Shown here: piece by piece, positions 1 through 10,119 of the stretch
Position numbering within the stretch: position 1 is the stretch's first letter
How the letters are laid out: the number at the start of each line of letters is the position of its first letter
The notes under the pieces: generated by a model
The model's database searches: none
What the model saw: only the letters and a program-made list of their open reading frames with translations
Told to the model about the DNA's origin: nothing
Assembly (NCBI RefSeq): GCF_002078875.1
Contig: NC_034424.1
Span: 799,126 to 863,125 of the forward strand
Source: Numida meleagris
Lineage: Eukaryota; Chordata; Aves; Galliformes; Numididae
DNA length: 64,000 nt
Direction of reading: 5' to 3'
Made by a program: the position numbers and the translations under genes

Positions 1-95
1 TATTGGTGGTAGGTGGATGGTTGGACTAGGTGATCTTGTCGGTCTTTTCCAACCTAGCTAATTCTATGATTCTATGATTCTATGATTCTATGATT
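1..95 (+). mobile_element. CR1 LINE 3'-end fragment
   Basis: The sequence shows the typical last part of an avian CR1 element, with GGTCTTTTCCAACCTAGCTA followed by at least four tandem ATTCTATG units. It is cut by the window edge, so its 5' extent is unknown. It lies upstream of the nvd promoter in the same orientation as that gene. Confidence 0.93.
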
Positions 96-189
96 ATTGC
101 ATTGATCAGATGTAGGGCCACAGTCTTGCAGACACATTGTTCCTTACATCCAAGCAGCCACAACTTGCACTCATTGCTCCTTGGTCGGG

Positions 190-720
190 CGTTTCCACGA
201 GTTCCCGGCTCCTTGCTCGACCCGGGGATGCCGTGTGGGCGCGGGGGGTGGGAGCTGCCCCCGTCCCTGCCCGCCCAGCTCTACCCCGCCCGGGACCTCC
301 CTCTCTATAAGGGGCGGCGGTGCTGGGGCTGTGCGCGCTATGGGGTGGTGCGGCGAGGAGCTGCTGGCCGCGGGGCTGGGGGACGGGGCGCCGCTCTTCT
401 TCCTCCTCCTCCTCTTCCTCCTCCTCGTCCTGCTGCCCGGCTGTTGGCGGCCGCTGGAGCTGCGGCGCGGCCCGGGCCAGGTGGGCTACCTGCCGGACCT
501 CGGCCCGAGCCGTGGGCTCTCTGCCCGCCGCTCCCGTCGGCCCGGAGCGCTGCCGCCGCCCTACCCCAACGGCTGGTACCGCGTCCTCGACTCCGCGCAG
601 CTGCCCCGCGGCGCCGTCCGCAGCATCGCTCTGCTCGGTGAGTGCGGGACCCCCGCCGGGCCCGAGGGAGGAGAGGTCCGGAGTGCTGGGCGGGGTGCGG
701 GGCAGACCCGACGGATCCCT
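190..720 (+). promoter_or_regulatory. CpG-rich promoter and first-exon region of nvd
   Basis: The block is visibly CpG-dense compared with the flanking DNA and surrounds the first coding exon. A TATA-like TATAAG lies at 306-311, only 34 nt before the ATG at 340. If that box were used, transcription would start about 1-6 nt before the ATG. A start further upstream, independent of the box, is therefore equally possible. The whole block is read as the promoter by position and composition; no start site can be seen. Confidence 0.6.
340..637 (+). CDS. nvd: nvd exon 1: membrane anchor and N-terminus
   Basis: Encodes residues 1-99 and the first base of codon 100. The donor is CTCG|GTGAGT, phase 1. 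The hydrophobic anchor at residues 19-32 is written by a CTC/TTC/TCC-type pyrimidine triplet run at about 393-435. The rest of the exon is Pro/Arg-rich up to P-N-G-W-Y, the stretch that precedes the Rieske domain in this family. Confidence 0.9.
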
Positions 721-3700
721 GTGGTGTCGCTGCCTGGGCATCCCCGCCCGGGGACGGGGGCATCTCTGCCGGGGGGCTCTGCCGGGGCGCGGGCACACCC
801 TAACCCGGTGTGCCTACCTAACCTAACCCTGCCGGCAATCCAGGACATCCCTTCCCCGGGCACCTCCACCGGCGCAGCCCCACCGCACTGGTGCCGCTGC
901 CTGGGCATCCTCACCAGGGTCCCAGAGTATCCCGGATGGGATTTCCACTGGGGAATTAGGACGTTCCTGCCCAGGCATAGGGACATCCATGCCTGGGCAT
1001 CTCCGTGTGGACACCGGGACATCCTCACTATGACACTGGGCATCCTGCACCCATGTCGAGTCTCTGCCTGAGCTCCTTGTCAGTGTGTGCAACATCCCTG
1101 CCTGAGCATCCCCACTGGCGCACTCCCCCACCCCTGCCTGGGATCTCTGCTGTGGCACTGGACATCTCTGTATGGGTTCTCTTCTGGGGAGTCTCAGCCA
1201 GCACGTGCATGTGGGCACCAGGAGTGGCACAGCCCAGGCTTTTGCACGGGCATGAGGTATCCCAGTTGGGGCACTGGGGACATCATGGCACAGGGTCTCT
1301 GTGAGCATGCAGGGCACCCCTGGGCTTCTTGCTGGGACTGCGGGGCACCTTGCTGCCCACATTCCCCTCCCAGCACTGCTACCCACAGCTCCCCCTGCCC
1401 CAGGGCAGATCAGATTTTCACAGCCACATTTGGAAGGGGCCTGGGTTGTCCATGATCCTTTTACCTTGAAGATGGTTTGGGACGTGTCCAGGTGCCTTCC
1501 TCTTCAGAAGGGAAGTTTCTGCATTGAAATCCCCCACACTCAGCGGTGAAGGTGTGTTTTTTTCTTTGCCAGATCTGTTTTCAAGAGCCACTTTCTCCTG
1601 TGATGTTTTTTGGGTCTTTTGTTTCTTTGTTTTATAATGGGAGCTATGCCTGGTGATCCCCCACCAGCCTGCTGGTTACCCTGGGGCTCCCTGCACTGCC
1701 CACCCAAAGCCTGAACCCTAGCACCCATTCCTCCCAGTCTGGCTAAATGTGCAGTAACATCATTTCACATTGCAGCATGATGGCAGGATCCTGGTGCCAA
1801 GAGGATTACCAGTAATTAAGGGAGTTAAGCAACCCATAGCTTCCAGGTTTGTGAATGTTTAATTACTTTGGGTAGCATCTCTGAACATAGCCTGGAAACG
1901 TGGCCCTGCTCCAAAGGAAGTGAGCAAGAGAACATGAGGAAGAAAATCACTTGACTTGGTCCCTGCAAGAGCCAACCCTGGGGACCGTGCACCTCCCAAA
2001 ACACAGCTGCACAGGCTGGCACCTCTCTCTGCTTGCCCCCTTTGCTCTGAGACTTGGGTCAGGCAAAGAGGTGAGCTGGTGCTAGGAAAAGTGCTGATCA
2101 TGGGGAAGGGCTGCCCGTGACCTGGGGCAGGGGAAGGACCCACACCCCGAGCACCTCCCCTCCCTGTGCTGGCTGCCAGCACAGCTACCAGCGCCTTGCA
2201 GCGCACAGCAGTGCCAGGTGCTGGGAAGGGAGGCACCTTCAGGCAGTGAAACCACACTGTTCTGCCTGACAGCAGAGAGAATCCTTCCCAGCTTTGAAGG
2301 TTGGGAGTTTTCTTTGCCCAGACCACAAGGCTAAGAGAAGCAGCTTTGTGATAGCTCACTGCCTGTTGCTTGTCATCATTGTGGCTTTCTGGGAAAACAC
2401 GGACAGAACTTGGATCTAGAAGTTTAGTTGGGTCTTTGGTCTTTAGTTTGGTCTCATTTCTTTCTGTGTGAGCTCCAAGTTGCAGTGTCTGTAACAACTG
2501 CTTTCACAAGGTGATGGGTTAACATGCGTACACAACACAGGGGACCACGGAGCTCCCAGGGCTTCAGGGCTTCAGCTCACTGACTGCACCTGGGGGAGCA
2601 GCTCCCAACAACCAGAGCACAACCAAGGGACACTGGGGCCAGGCCCAGCTTTGCTGTCAGGCCACGTCCTCAATGATCAGCCCCTCTCCCACAAGCAGCG
2701 TGCAGCTGCCCCGCAGCAGCTCACATCACTGCAGGAAAGCATGCAGCATGGAGCCGGTCCCTGCAGGTGGTGGCACTGCGTGTGCTGCAGCTGGGCACAG
2801 CTGCGCCAGACCTACACTACAGCTCGGACGCGGGCTGCATCTCCAGAAACCAGGCCAGACTTTTAAAGAGCTTCTTGCAGAGCTCACAGGGACCGGCAGG
2901 AAGAGGCAATCCCGCTGAGCAGAGGCAGATCCCAGCTGGGCAAAGCTCGCTTTGCTTCAGGGAGCAAAGGAAGCCGGCCCAGCAGGGGGGCACAGCAGGT
3001 CTGAATGCGAGCAATGCAGCGCCAGCTCTGCCGGCTGCTCGGCTCCAGCACGGAGCGGAGCGGGGACCGTGCGGGCGTGGGGACAGAGCGGGGGGGACGC
3101 GGGCGCCGGGTGCTGGCTGCCACCTGGCGGTGAGCTCTGGGCAGGATGATCAATGGGCTGCGGCCAACGCGATGCGCTTCGACAGAGCAAGTGCCGGGTG
3201 CAGCAATTTGGGCACAACAGCCCCATGCAGTGCTACAGGACTGGGGCAGAGTGGCTGGCAAGCTGCGTGGAGGAAAAGGCTCTGTGGGTGTGAGCTGACA
3301 GCCGGCAGAACATGAGCCAGCAGTGTGCCCAGGTGGCCAAGAAGGCCGACGGCATCGTGGCTTGTGTCAGCAGCAGTGCAGCCAGCAGGAGCAGGACGGG
3401 ATCGTCCCTCTGTACGGGCACTGGTGGGGCCGCACCTCAGTGCTGTGCTCAGTGCTGGGCCCCTCACTGCAATGCAGACATGGAGCGTGTCCAGAGATGG
3501 GCATGGAGCTGTGAGGGGTCTGGGGCACAAGTGTGATGGGGAGCGGCTGAGGGAGCTGGGATGGGTCAGCGTGGAGAAGAGGAGCTCAGGGGCGATCTCA
3601 GTGCTCTCTAGAGTCACCTGAAAGGAGGCTGAGGCGACGTGGGGTTGGTGTCTGCTCCCAGGTGACAGTGATAGGATGAGAGCAGATGGCCTCACATTGT

Positions 3701-6700
3701 GCCAGGGAGGTTCAGGTTGGATATTAGGAAATATACTCAGTGCACTGGCACAGGCTGCCCAGGGAGTGGTGGAGTCACTGTTCCTGGAGGTGTTGAAGAA
3801 CCGTGGAGATGTGGCACCTGGGGTCAGTGGGCATGGTGGGGGTGGGCTGACGGTTAGACTTAGCTTAGCGGTCTTTTCCAACCTTAATGATTCTCTGATT
3901 CTTCCTGCTGCCCGCTCAGGCGGGGCTGAGCCATCCCTCCATCCCCCACCCCCTCACCCAGGAGCTCTGTTTTTGCAGATGAGCTCATGACCGCGTGTTC
4001 CCGCAGGAGAGCGTCTCGCCGCGTTCCGCACGCAGGACGGCCAGGCCCACGTGGTGGATGCGTACTGCCCACACCTGGGGGCTGATCTCGCTGCCGGCGG
4101 GCGCGTCGTGGGCAGCTGCATCGAGTGCCCCTTCCATGGCTGGCGCTTCCGAGGAGAAGACGGAAAATGCACCCACATCCCATATGCTGGAAAAGGTGAA
4201 CCTCCCCCAGCTCTGCAGAGAGCACCCGGAGCAACGGCAGTGCCTAAAAATCCGGTTGGGAAAGGAGAAGCAGTGTTTGTCAGAACCCACCCCCACGCTG
4301 CTCCCTCATTTCTTGCAGCACGCCAGCTTCCTTGCGATGTCCCTGCTGGGGCACAGTGTTCTGATGATCTGTCATATGCTAAATCACAACTGGGACTTTC
4401 ACCCATCGGGTTTCAGAAATTACTCTGCATTCTACAGTGACAGTTTACACCAATTCAATGTTTAAATAACAGATAAAATAATCCCTCCGTGACTATTTTT
4501 TCTCTTTTTAAGGCTTTAACACCCATCTTTCAGATACGGTTTGTGGCAATCGTGCAGAGAGAAATCCTTAAAGTTCACATCTTACAATTACTTGATGGGT
4601 TTGCACTTATTTAAAGAAACCAGCCATTCTAAACATGGCTGAAAACAGGGAGAGAATTTACCTTGAACTCTCCCTTGGATTGTTCTTCCTCATTATTTTC
4701 CTGAGAAGGTCAATTTGGAATTGATTCAGATTGTAATGATAACATTAATTAACAGCCGAACTCTACTAAACAGATTCCTTTTCCCAAAGTGGAGAAATTG
4801 CTCTATCCATATGGGATGAGAGAAACAGTTTATAGATCGCACCATACAGATTAATACTGCATTATTTTTTGCATATGCACTCACTCAGGAGCTGCATTTG
4901 AATGAAAATTTGATTCCAAGTAATGAAGAAACATGTGCTTCATTGCAAAATGAGAACGAGCATTCTGGCCATAGACAAACTCTTGCCAAAATGCTTCGTT
5001 TCCTATGAGACTGCTTTATTCACAGCCATGGTAACTGGTGGAACAGAACTGCACACAGCTGCCCTGCTCCCAAATGGGTCAGGTTGAGATAAACAGATTA
5101 AAGAGCCATCTGTGTGCGTGGGGGGTGTGTGTGGGGATTTCGGTGAACAGCCCCTTTGGCACTGGGCTCGCAGGGCACATGGCACCTGGTATATGCATGG
5201 GGCAGGGAAACTCCTCCAATACAATGGATCCCGCCAAAAATCTGCGTTTTGCCATCCTTAGTGGCTCCCATGATCTCCTCCAGCCTCCTCTGCCAGTCAC
5301 TGGTTTGGAAATAGATGATCTCTTGAGGTCCCTTCCAACCAAAGCCATTCTATGGTTCTACAGAAGAGAAACTTTATTTCTCCCATCCTTCAGCCTCCCA
5401 AGTGGCTGTGCAAACCTAAGTAATAAGGAAGCTACGTCCTCTGGGCTTGTTTGCCAGCTAGAAAAAAAAATGTAATGAAAGTGAAAGCCCCCCCCACTGA
5501 GCAGAAGAAAAGTTTTCTGACAGTTGGGTAAATATGAGCACCAAAATTAATTTCACAGGGAAGGATGGAAAGAGTGGAGGTCCATTCCAAATGCAACCCA
5601 CAGTACTGCTGTACCAAAACAGAATGCCTTGAGCTCAGGATTAACAGCTGGCTTTGCTCCTTGCCCATGTATAACTGAACCCATTGTTTTTAGCTCATTG
5701 GAACTGGAAGGGAGTTCTCTGGCACAGCCGACATTTGCTTGCAGTGAGAGCAGGTTGCAGGGCATGCCACCTCCTGGGGGGACTCGTGCATGCTGAAATG
5801 ACACTAAAGCAAACAGAAAGCGAACTTCAGGAGCTGCTTTCCTCCTTCAGCAGCCTGAGGTGGCAAATAGCACCGGGGAGAGCCTGTGCCACGCTAATGA
5901 TGCCCAGAAAGATGAGCTCCGAGCTGCAGCCTGGGATGAAGTGATATTGAGCACGCTGGAAACGCCGCTTTTATCCAATCCCTTTCTCTTCCACAGTGCC
6001 AGATTTTGCCAAGGTGCGGAGCTGGCCGTGCTGCGAGGTGAACGGGATGCTGCTGCTCTGGTACCACTGCGACGGGACCGGCCCTGAGTGGGCTGTGCCT
6101 GAGCAGCCGGAGATCACCACCGGGGAATGGGCGTTCCGGGGGCAGACGGAGCACTTCGTGGATGCACACATCCAGGTAGGAGCAGGGCCGGGCTGAGGTC
6201 CCCTCCTTCAGGGCCGACCCATCCCTGGACACCTCCTCCCATTAAACCCAGTGCCGCCACACAGAGCCCGGTCCTGGAAATGCATCACTGTGCCATGTGC
6301 CGAGAACGTGGCAGATGTTCCCCAGTCGTGGACCACGAGCGGCTTGAGAGGGAGCAGATGCGCTGGGTGCTTACAGGGAATCTGTTCATTTGCTTCGACT
6401 TATAACTGATGTAATTTAGAAAAAGATTCTCCCAGAATTGCAGCGCTTAGTGTCAGTGAGCTCTTCAACTCATTGATCACAGAACGGGAGGACGCATGGT
6501 TGCTTTGCTGTTAATCTTCATAACCACCCTCATTTGTTGACAAACGTGCCAAGCGGAACAGAACGCTGCTTCCATCATCATGGTGGAATGGAGGCCGGGG
6601 GAGGGAGTGCTGTGTGGCACAAGCAGAGCTGTGCTGGGGCCAGTCCGTGCTGTGCGCCACGTTGGCGGAATGCTGGTGGACTTAAGCAGTAAAGCAATTA

Positions 6701-9019
6701 AACCTCAGAAAGTTCAGGATGAGCATTAGGAAACATATATTCTCAGAAAGAGTGGCAGCGCATTGGCACAGGCTGCCCAGGGAGCGGTGGAGTCACTGTC
6801 CCTGGAGGTGTTCCAGAACCATGGGGATGTGGCGCCTGGGGACGTGGTCAGTGGGCAGCGCTGGTGGAGACGGGCTGATGACCTCTGATTCTATGATCCT
6901 AAGAATTCAGCACTTGCCACGAATTGTCCCCCACGCAGGAAATCCCCGAGAATGCAGCTGACTCAGCTCACCTGGCCTTCCTGCACGGCCCAGCCATTCT
7001 GAGCGGATCCGACCTGAGGTACACCAAGTCCAGGCTGTGGGACTTCATGAAGCATGTCTGGAAGGTAGTGCCCTGGCTCCCCTTGTGGCCATGCATCGCT
7101 TGAAGTCCCCGAGGCCAGGTCCCTTTTCTGCCTCAATTCCTGATTCCTGCCACGTCCCCTCTCTTCAGGTCACATCTCTTCTGTATCTCTGAGCCTTCCA
7201 GCTGCACCCCCTCCTCGTGCTTTGCCCTTCTCAGCCCTTTCTGCCACCGTCTCACTGTTACCTCTCCTCCAGGCCGAGTGGCGGCCGGAGCCGGAGCCCC
7301 ATGGGCACTGCTCCCGCATGCAGCTCCAGCACACGGCCACCATCTTTGGGAAGCACTTCCCCTTGCTGGACTTGTCAGTGTCAGCCCGGCAGGTACGTCC
7401 CATGCCCCTTGGAGCGCTTGGTGTGAGCAGAGGAAGGCAGGAGGGTGGGAGACACGGGCACAGGGCCTGGCCCCTTCCTGCGCCGTGTGAGAGTGGGATG
7501 CCCATCGCCCCCTGAGCCGATGAACGGCTTTGTTGGTGTAGGGGATGAGATTCCAGATGGGACCACTGGGCCCCCTTCCTCAGGGTGCTCTGCTCTCTGC
7601 AGGTGGGGCCAGGGCTGGTCTTCCTCATCTTCAAACACGCGTTTCTGGGCCACGGGATCATCCTGCAGACGGTGACGCCCCTGGAGCCTCTCCTGCAGAA
7701 CGTGGTGCACAAAATCTATTATCAGAAAAATGTGCCGGCCATCGTTCCCAAGTTCATCCTGAGGGCGGAGTGCATACAGGTGAGGCTCTGAGGAGGCGGT
7801 GCCCAGTAACCAGGGGATGTTGTGAGGAGCAGCTCTACCTCTGGGCTCAGATATTTGGGAGCTAAGTACTCTTGGGCACAATCTTTCAGTTCTAGGAGCC
7901 CAAAGAACAAAGCTGAAGGTTTAGTAACGAGGGTTCCCTCATCTGTTGAGGGTGGCAGTGAGATGCTGTCCCTGTCCTGCAGATGGGGAACTGAGACACA
8001 AGGGTTAGGTGACCTCTCCCAGATTGCAAGGAGTTTTTAGGAGAACTAATGGCTGCATCCAGATCTCCAGCACCCCAGGACGGTGCTTGAGGACCTGTGC
8101 CAAGAAATACTCCCGCTCTTAAACTATCATGAGGTTCGGCAATTCTTGCTCCCCCTGATAGAGGAGTCCCTTACAACAGGGACTCATAGCAGTGGAGGAA
8201 GGGCCCTTCTGGAGCTCTCCATCCCAGTGGGGGCCAAAGTATGGCCCAGTTCAGGACTTGTCTGTTTGAGCCTTGGAAGCTCCTCAGGAGACCGCTCCCA
8301 TATCTCCAGCTCTGTAAGTGACCCATTCCATTATTGTTTCACTCACACTGTTGATTCTTATTTTTAATGTCTATTTTGACCTTCTCAATGTCAAAATATG
8401 ATTTTCTGATGCCAAAATCCAATCCCAAACCAAACTTAGCAGTGCTAGCTCAATTTGTTCAAATGTTGGTTCAATGTATCTTACAAATGCAGATGAGCAG
8501 CACTTATTTCTGCAGAGACTTCTTTGCAAAAAAGAACCTCCATAAATCTCACGGCACGTGTGTCTGAGTGGAATTTAAGACACAGGTACATAATTTATGA
8601 TGCCTGGTTGCTGGAGACATCCCACAAAGCAACAGCCTCAGGTGGAGCAGCTCCTGCCTTCACTACATCCATTTCTGTTGCAGCATCTCCAGTGGCAGAG
8701 GCAGCCTGAGCTGGAAGTGGCCTCTTGCTTGGCAGCTACCATGAGCTGAGCAATTGCGATTTCTTAATTCTTGCCATTTAAAATAGCCTGAGCAGTCCCA
8801 CAGCCATCGGGGAGAAACACAACCACTAATCCTGGTGTGCGGGCTTTCTCCCCGCAGTTTGAGCGAGACGTGACCATCTGGAACAACAAGCAGTACCTGC
8901 CCAAGCCGCTGCTGGTCTGTGAGGACGCTGGCATCCAGAAGCACCGGCGCTGGTTCGCGCAGTTCTACAGCGAGAGGAGCGCGCGGCGGCCGGTGCCCAA
9001 GGAGGACCTGGACTGGTGA
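340..9019 (+). CDS. nvd: Cholesterol 7-desaturase, DAF-36/Neverland family (Rieske oxygenase), 7 exons
   Basis: CDS is the join of 340-637, 4007-4195, 5997-6175, 6939-7064, 7273-7392, 7603-7779 and 8858-9019: 1251 nt, 416 residues plus TGA. All introns are GT-AG and all phases match. Residues 19-32 form a leucine-rich membrane segment. The Rieske domain follows, with ligands C120-P-H122 and C140-P-F-H143. The C-terminal iron domain has H233 and H238 in an H-x4-H motif and a likely third ligand D367 in E-R-D-V-T-I-W. This order is that of Neverland/DAF-36, which converts cholesterol to 7-dehydrocholesterol using an electron-transfer partner, in ecdysteroid synthesis in insects and dafachronic acid synthesis in nematodes. 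The family persists in non-mammalian vertebrates and is absent from mammals. Membrane location is inferred from the anchor. The ATG at 340 has G at -3 and +4, and no later in-frame Met exists in exon 1. The role in birds is not shown by the sequence. Confidence 0.93.
680..1330 (+). repeat. Degenerate minisatellite in nvd intron 1
   Basis: Variants of a unit containing CTGCCTGGGCATCC and GGGACATCC recur many times in loose tandem order, for example near 730, 900, 970, 1015, 1090 and 1135. Copies are diverged in length and sequence. It begins right after the exon 1 donor and fades into unique DNA near 1.3 kb. Confidence 0.6.
1331..3139. other. nvd intron 1, unique part
   Basis: Intron DNA of moderate GC with short open frames but no splice-bounded exon or repeat that I recognise. 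Confidence 0.5.
3140..3906 (+). mobile_element. CR1 LINE fragment (end of ORF2 and 3'UTR)
   Basis: This runs from the end of the CR1 second reading frame through the 3'UTR to the typical end (GGTCTTTTCCAACCTTAATG, then ATTCTCTGATTCT). It sits in sense orientation in nvd intron 1, about 100 nt before exon 2. About 330 nt of it (near 3213-3550) match the inverted copy at 59.4-59.7 kb almost base for base. Reading frames are broken. Confidence 0.93.
4007..4195 (+). CDS. nvd: nvd exon 2: Rieske [2Fe-2S] domain
   Basis: The acceptor is CCCGCAG|GAGAGC and the donor is AAAAG|GTGAAC, phases 1 and 1. It encodes residues 100-162 and holds both halves of the Rieske cluster-binding motif (C120/H122 and C140/H143) on this one exon. 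The F-H-G-W following the second half is typical of Rieske oxygenases. Confidence 0.95.
4480..5000. other. AT-rich segment in nvd intron 2, possible old non-coding element
   Basis: This stretch is strongly AT-rich, CpG-poor and free of recognisable repeats, unlike its GC-rich surroundings. It contains ATTAATTAAC near 4745, close to one and a half HNF1-type half-sites, beside a TGATAA GATA-like site. A regulatory role is inference only. Confidence 0.25.
5262..5362 (+). mobile_element. CR1 3'-end fragment
   Basis: GATCTCTTGAGGTCCCTTCC followed by CATTCTATGGTTCT is a diverged CR1 terminus, lying in intron 2 of nvd. The rest of intron 2 (5363-5996) shows nothing recognisable. Confidence 0.85.
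5997..6175 (+). CDS. nvd: nvd exon 3
   Basis: The acceptor is CTTCCACAG|TGCC and the donor is ATCCAG|GTAGGA, ending in phase 0. It encodes residues 163-222. [10 protein letters not shown] fits the region after the Rieske domain, and F-V-D-A-H-I-Q leads into the catalytic domain. Confidence 0.95.
6714..6900 (+). mobile_element. CR1 3'-end fragment
   Basis: GCACAGGCTGCCCAGGGAGC, then GGAGTCACTGTCCCTGGAGG and a GATTCTATGAT terminus identify the CR1 3'UTR. It lies in intron 3 of nvd, just before exon 4. Confidence 0.92.
6939..7064 (+). CDS. nvd: nvd exon 4: mononuclear iron histidines
   Basis: The acceptor is CCACGCAG|GAAATC and the donor is GGAAG|GTAGTG, phase 0 on both sides. It encodes residues 223-264. 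[13 protein letters not shown] gives the H-x4-H pair of the non-haem iron site. Confidence 0.95.
7273..7392 (+). CDS. nvd: nvd exon 5
   Basis: The acceptor is CTCCTCCAG|GCCGAG and the donor is CGGCAG|GTACGT, phase 0 on both sides. It encodes 40 residues (265-304) of the catalytic domain. I see no family-diagnostic motif here, and it is kept because it joins in frame with clean splice sites. Confidence 0.9.
7603..7779 (+). CDS. nvd: nvd exon 6
   Basis: The acceptor is CTCTGCAG|GTGGGG and the donor is ATACAG|GTGAGG, phase 0 on both sides. It encodes residues 305-363. The Q-T-V-T-P-L-E-P-L stretch matches the strand before the helical tail of Neverland-type oxygenases. Confidence 0.93.
7965..8065 (-). 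mobile_element. MIR-like SINE remnant
   Basis: CAGATGGGGAACTGAGACAC followed by GGTTAGGTGACCTCTCCCAG closely follows the inverted MIR core pattern. MIR copies in birds are very old, so divergence is expected. It lies in nvd intron 6. The remainder of that intron (to 8857) shows nothing recognisable. Confidence 0.6.
8858..9019 (+). CDS. nvd: nvd exon 7: last coding exon
   Basis: The acceptor is CTCCCCGCAG|TTTGAG. It encodes residues 364-416 and the TGA at 9017-9019. [11 protein letters not shown] carries the likely acidic iron ligand D367. W-F-A-Q-F-Y close to the end is the usual C-terminal pattern. Confidence 0.95.
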   Translation, partial: FERDVTIWNNKQYLPKPLLVCEDAGIQKHRRWFAQFYSERSARRPVPKEDLDW

Positions 9020-10109
9020 GGGCCACGGTGCCCTGCAGGCAGCACTGAGCAAAGCAAGGAGTGTCGGCGTGGGCACAAGGAGCCCTGGCACTCCCCTCCG
9101 CACCCGCTGTGCTCAAGGCACCCAAGCCCTAACGCTGTCCCACGCTTGCTGTTGTACCTCTGCTGTCATCTACGGGTGGAGCATGGGCTTAAGACGGACA
9201 GAACTCGCTCTCTGTCCCTCTCTCTGGGCAGTTAAATGAAATGCTTTCCATGTGATTCTTTGTTGCATCACGTTTCCTCTCCCAGCCATGCTTGCTTGCT
9301 GCTTCTGCACCATCCCCTCAGTTGGGGCAGGCTCCAGCTCCATGGGGAAGCCTTGGCCAACGTCCGTGTGGCACCAGCGGTGTGGCTGCAAAGCCTGCAG
9401 GCATCTGCCATCCTCCCTCCCTCGACAGAGGCAGGGCAGCAGGCTTTCAGCTGCCCACCACGCTCTTACCATTGGGCTTCCTTGGTCCCACTGAGCTCTG
9501 CAGGAGGGAACTCCGCATGCACCCAGGCAGACAGCAGAGGGACTGTCCCAACGACCAATTCACTTTGCAACATCCCTGCAAGTCAAGGATGTGCTCTGGG
9601 AACCCCTGCATGCCAGCAGTGCCATGAGCAATTGGCTGTACAGATCATGGCAAGACCACAGGTGTCACTGTCACAGTGATCAGAAATGAAGCTAATATGT
9701 GGAAACTAGGCTGCAAATCTGGCTAAAACTGATCTAGACTCTCTTGTGCTTTGTGCCTAAATGTTTTATAGTAAAGGGCTAAATTCTGCCTTGCTGCACA
9801 TCCTAGAGATAGCTGTATTCTCCATAGCAAGAGCCTGCAGGATTCTGGCAGCTACTCAGTGCCTTAGTCCAGCAAGATCAAATGCCCAAATGTGAGCAGC
9901 TTTCCAAGTTGGTGGCTGCTTTGCTCGTGTGCTGCGTGCTTCTTTGTGCCTTCAGAACTCTACACTGTGCTGAGGTTTCTGGCTCCTCCTTTGCCAGTAA
10001 CCCACAGACGGGGAGCAGCTCGTCACCCGCCCTGCCTAGCACCCCACGGTGCAGGCGGTGCCTTTGCCCTTCGCACCATGCTACTGCACTGACACTATTT
10101 TGCTATTCA

Positions 10110-10115
10110 ATTAAA
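10110..10115 (+). terminator. Candidate poly(A) signal (ATTAAA) of nvd
   Basis: This is the first ATTAAA/AATAAA-type hexamer that I find on the plus strand after the nvd stop. It would give a 3'UTR of about 1.1 kb. It is a variant hexamer and cleavage is not demonstrated. Confidence 0.4.
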
Positions 10116-10119
10116 AAAA

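Noticed and set aside
106..1386. Several long open frames on both strands around the first kilobase.
   Set aside because: The region is CpG-rich with few stop codons. Only the frame starting at 340 and ending at the 637 donor joins to a recognisable protein family.
3312..3621. Three overlapping plus-strand frames of 60-100 codons.
   Set aside because: They fall entirely in a CR1 end, and the same frames recur in the inverted copy near 59.4 kb.
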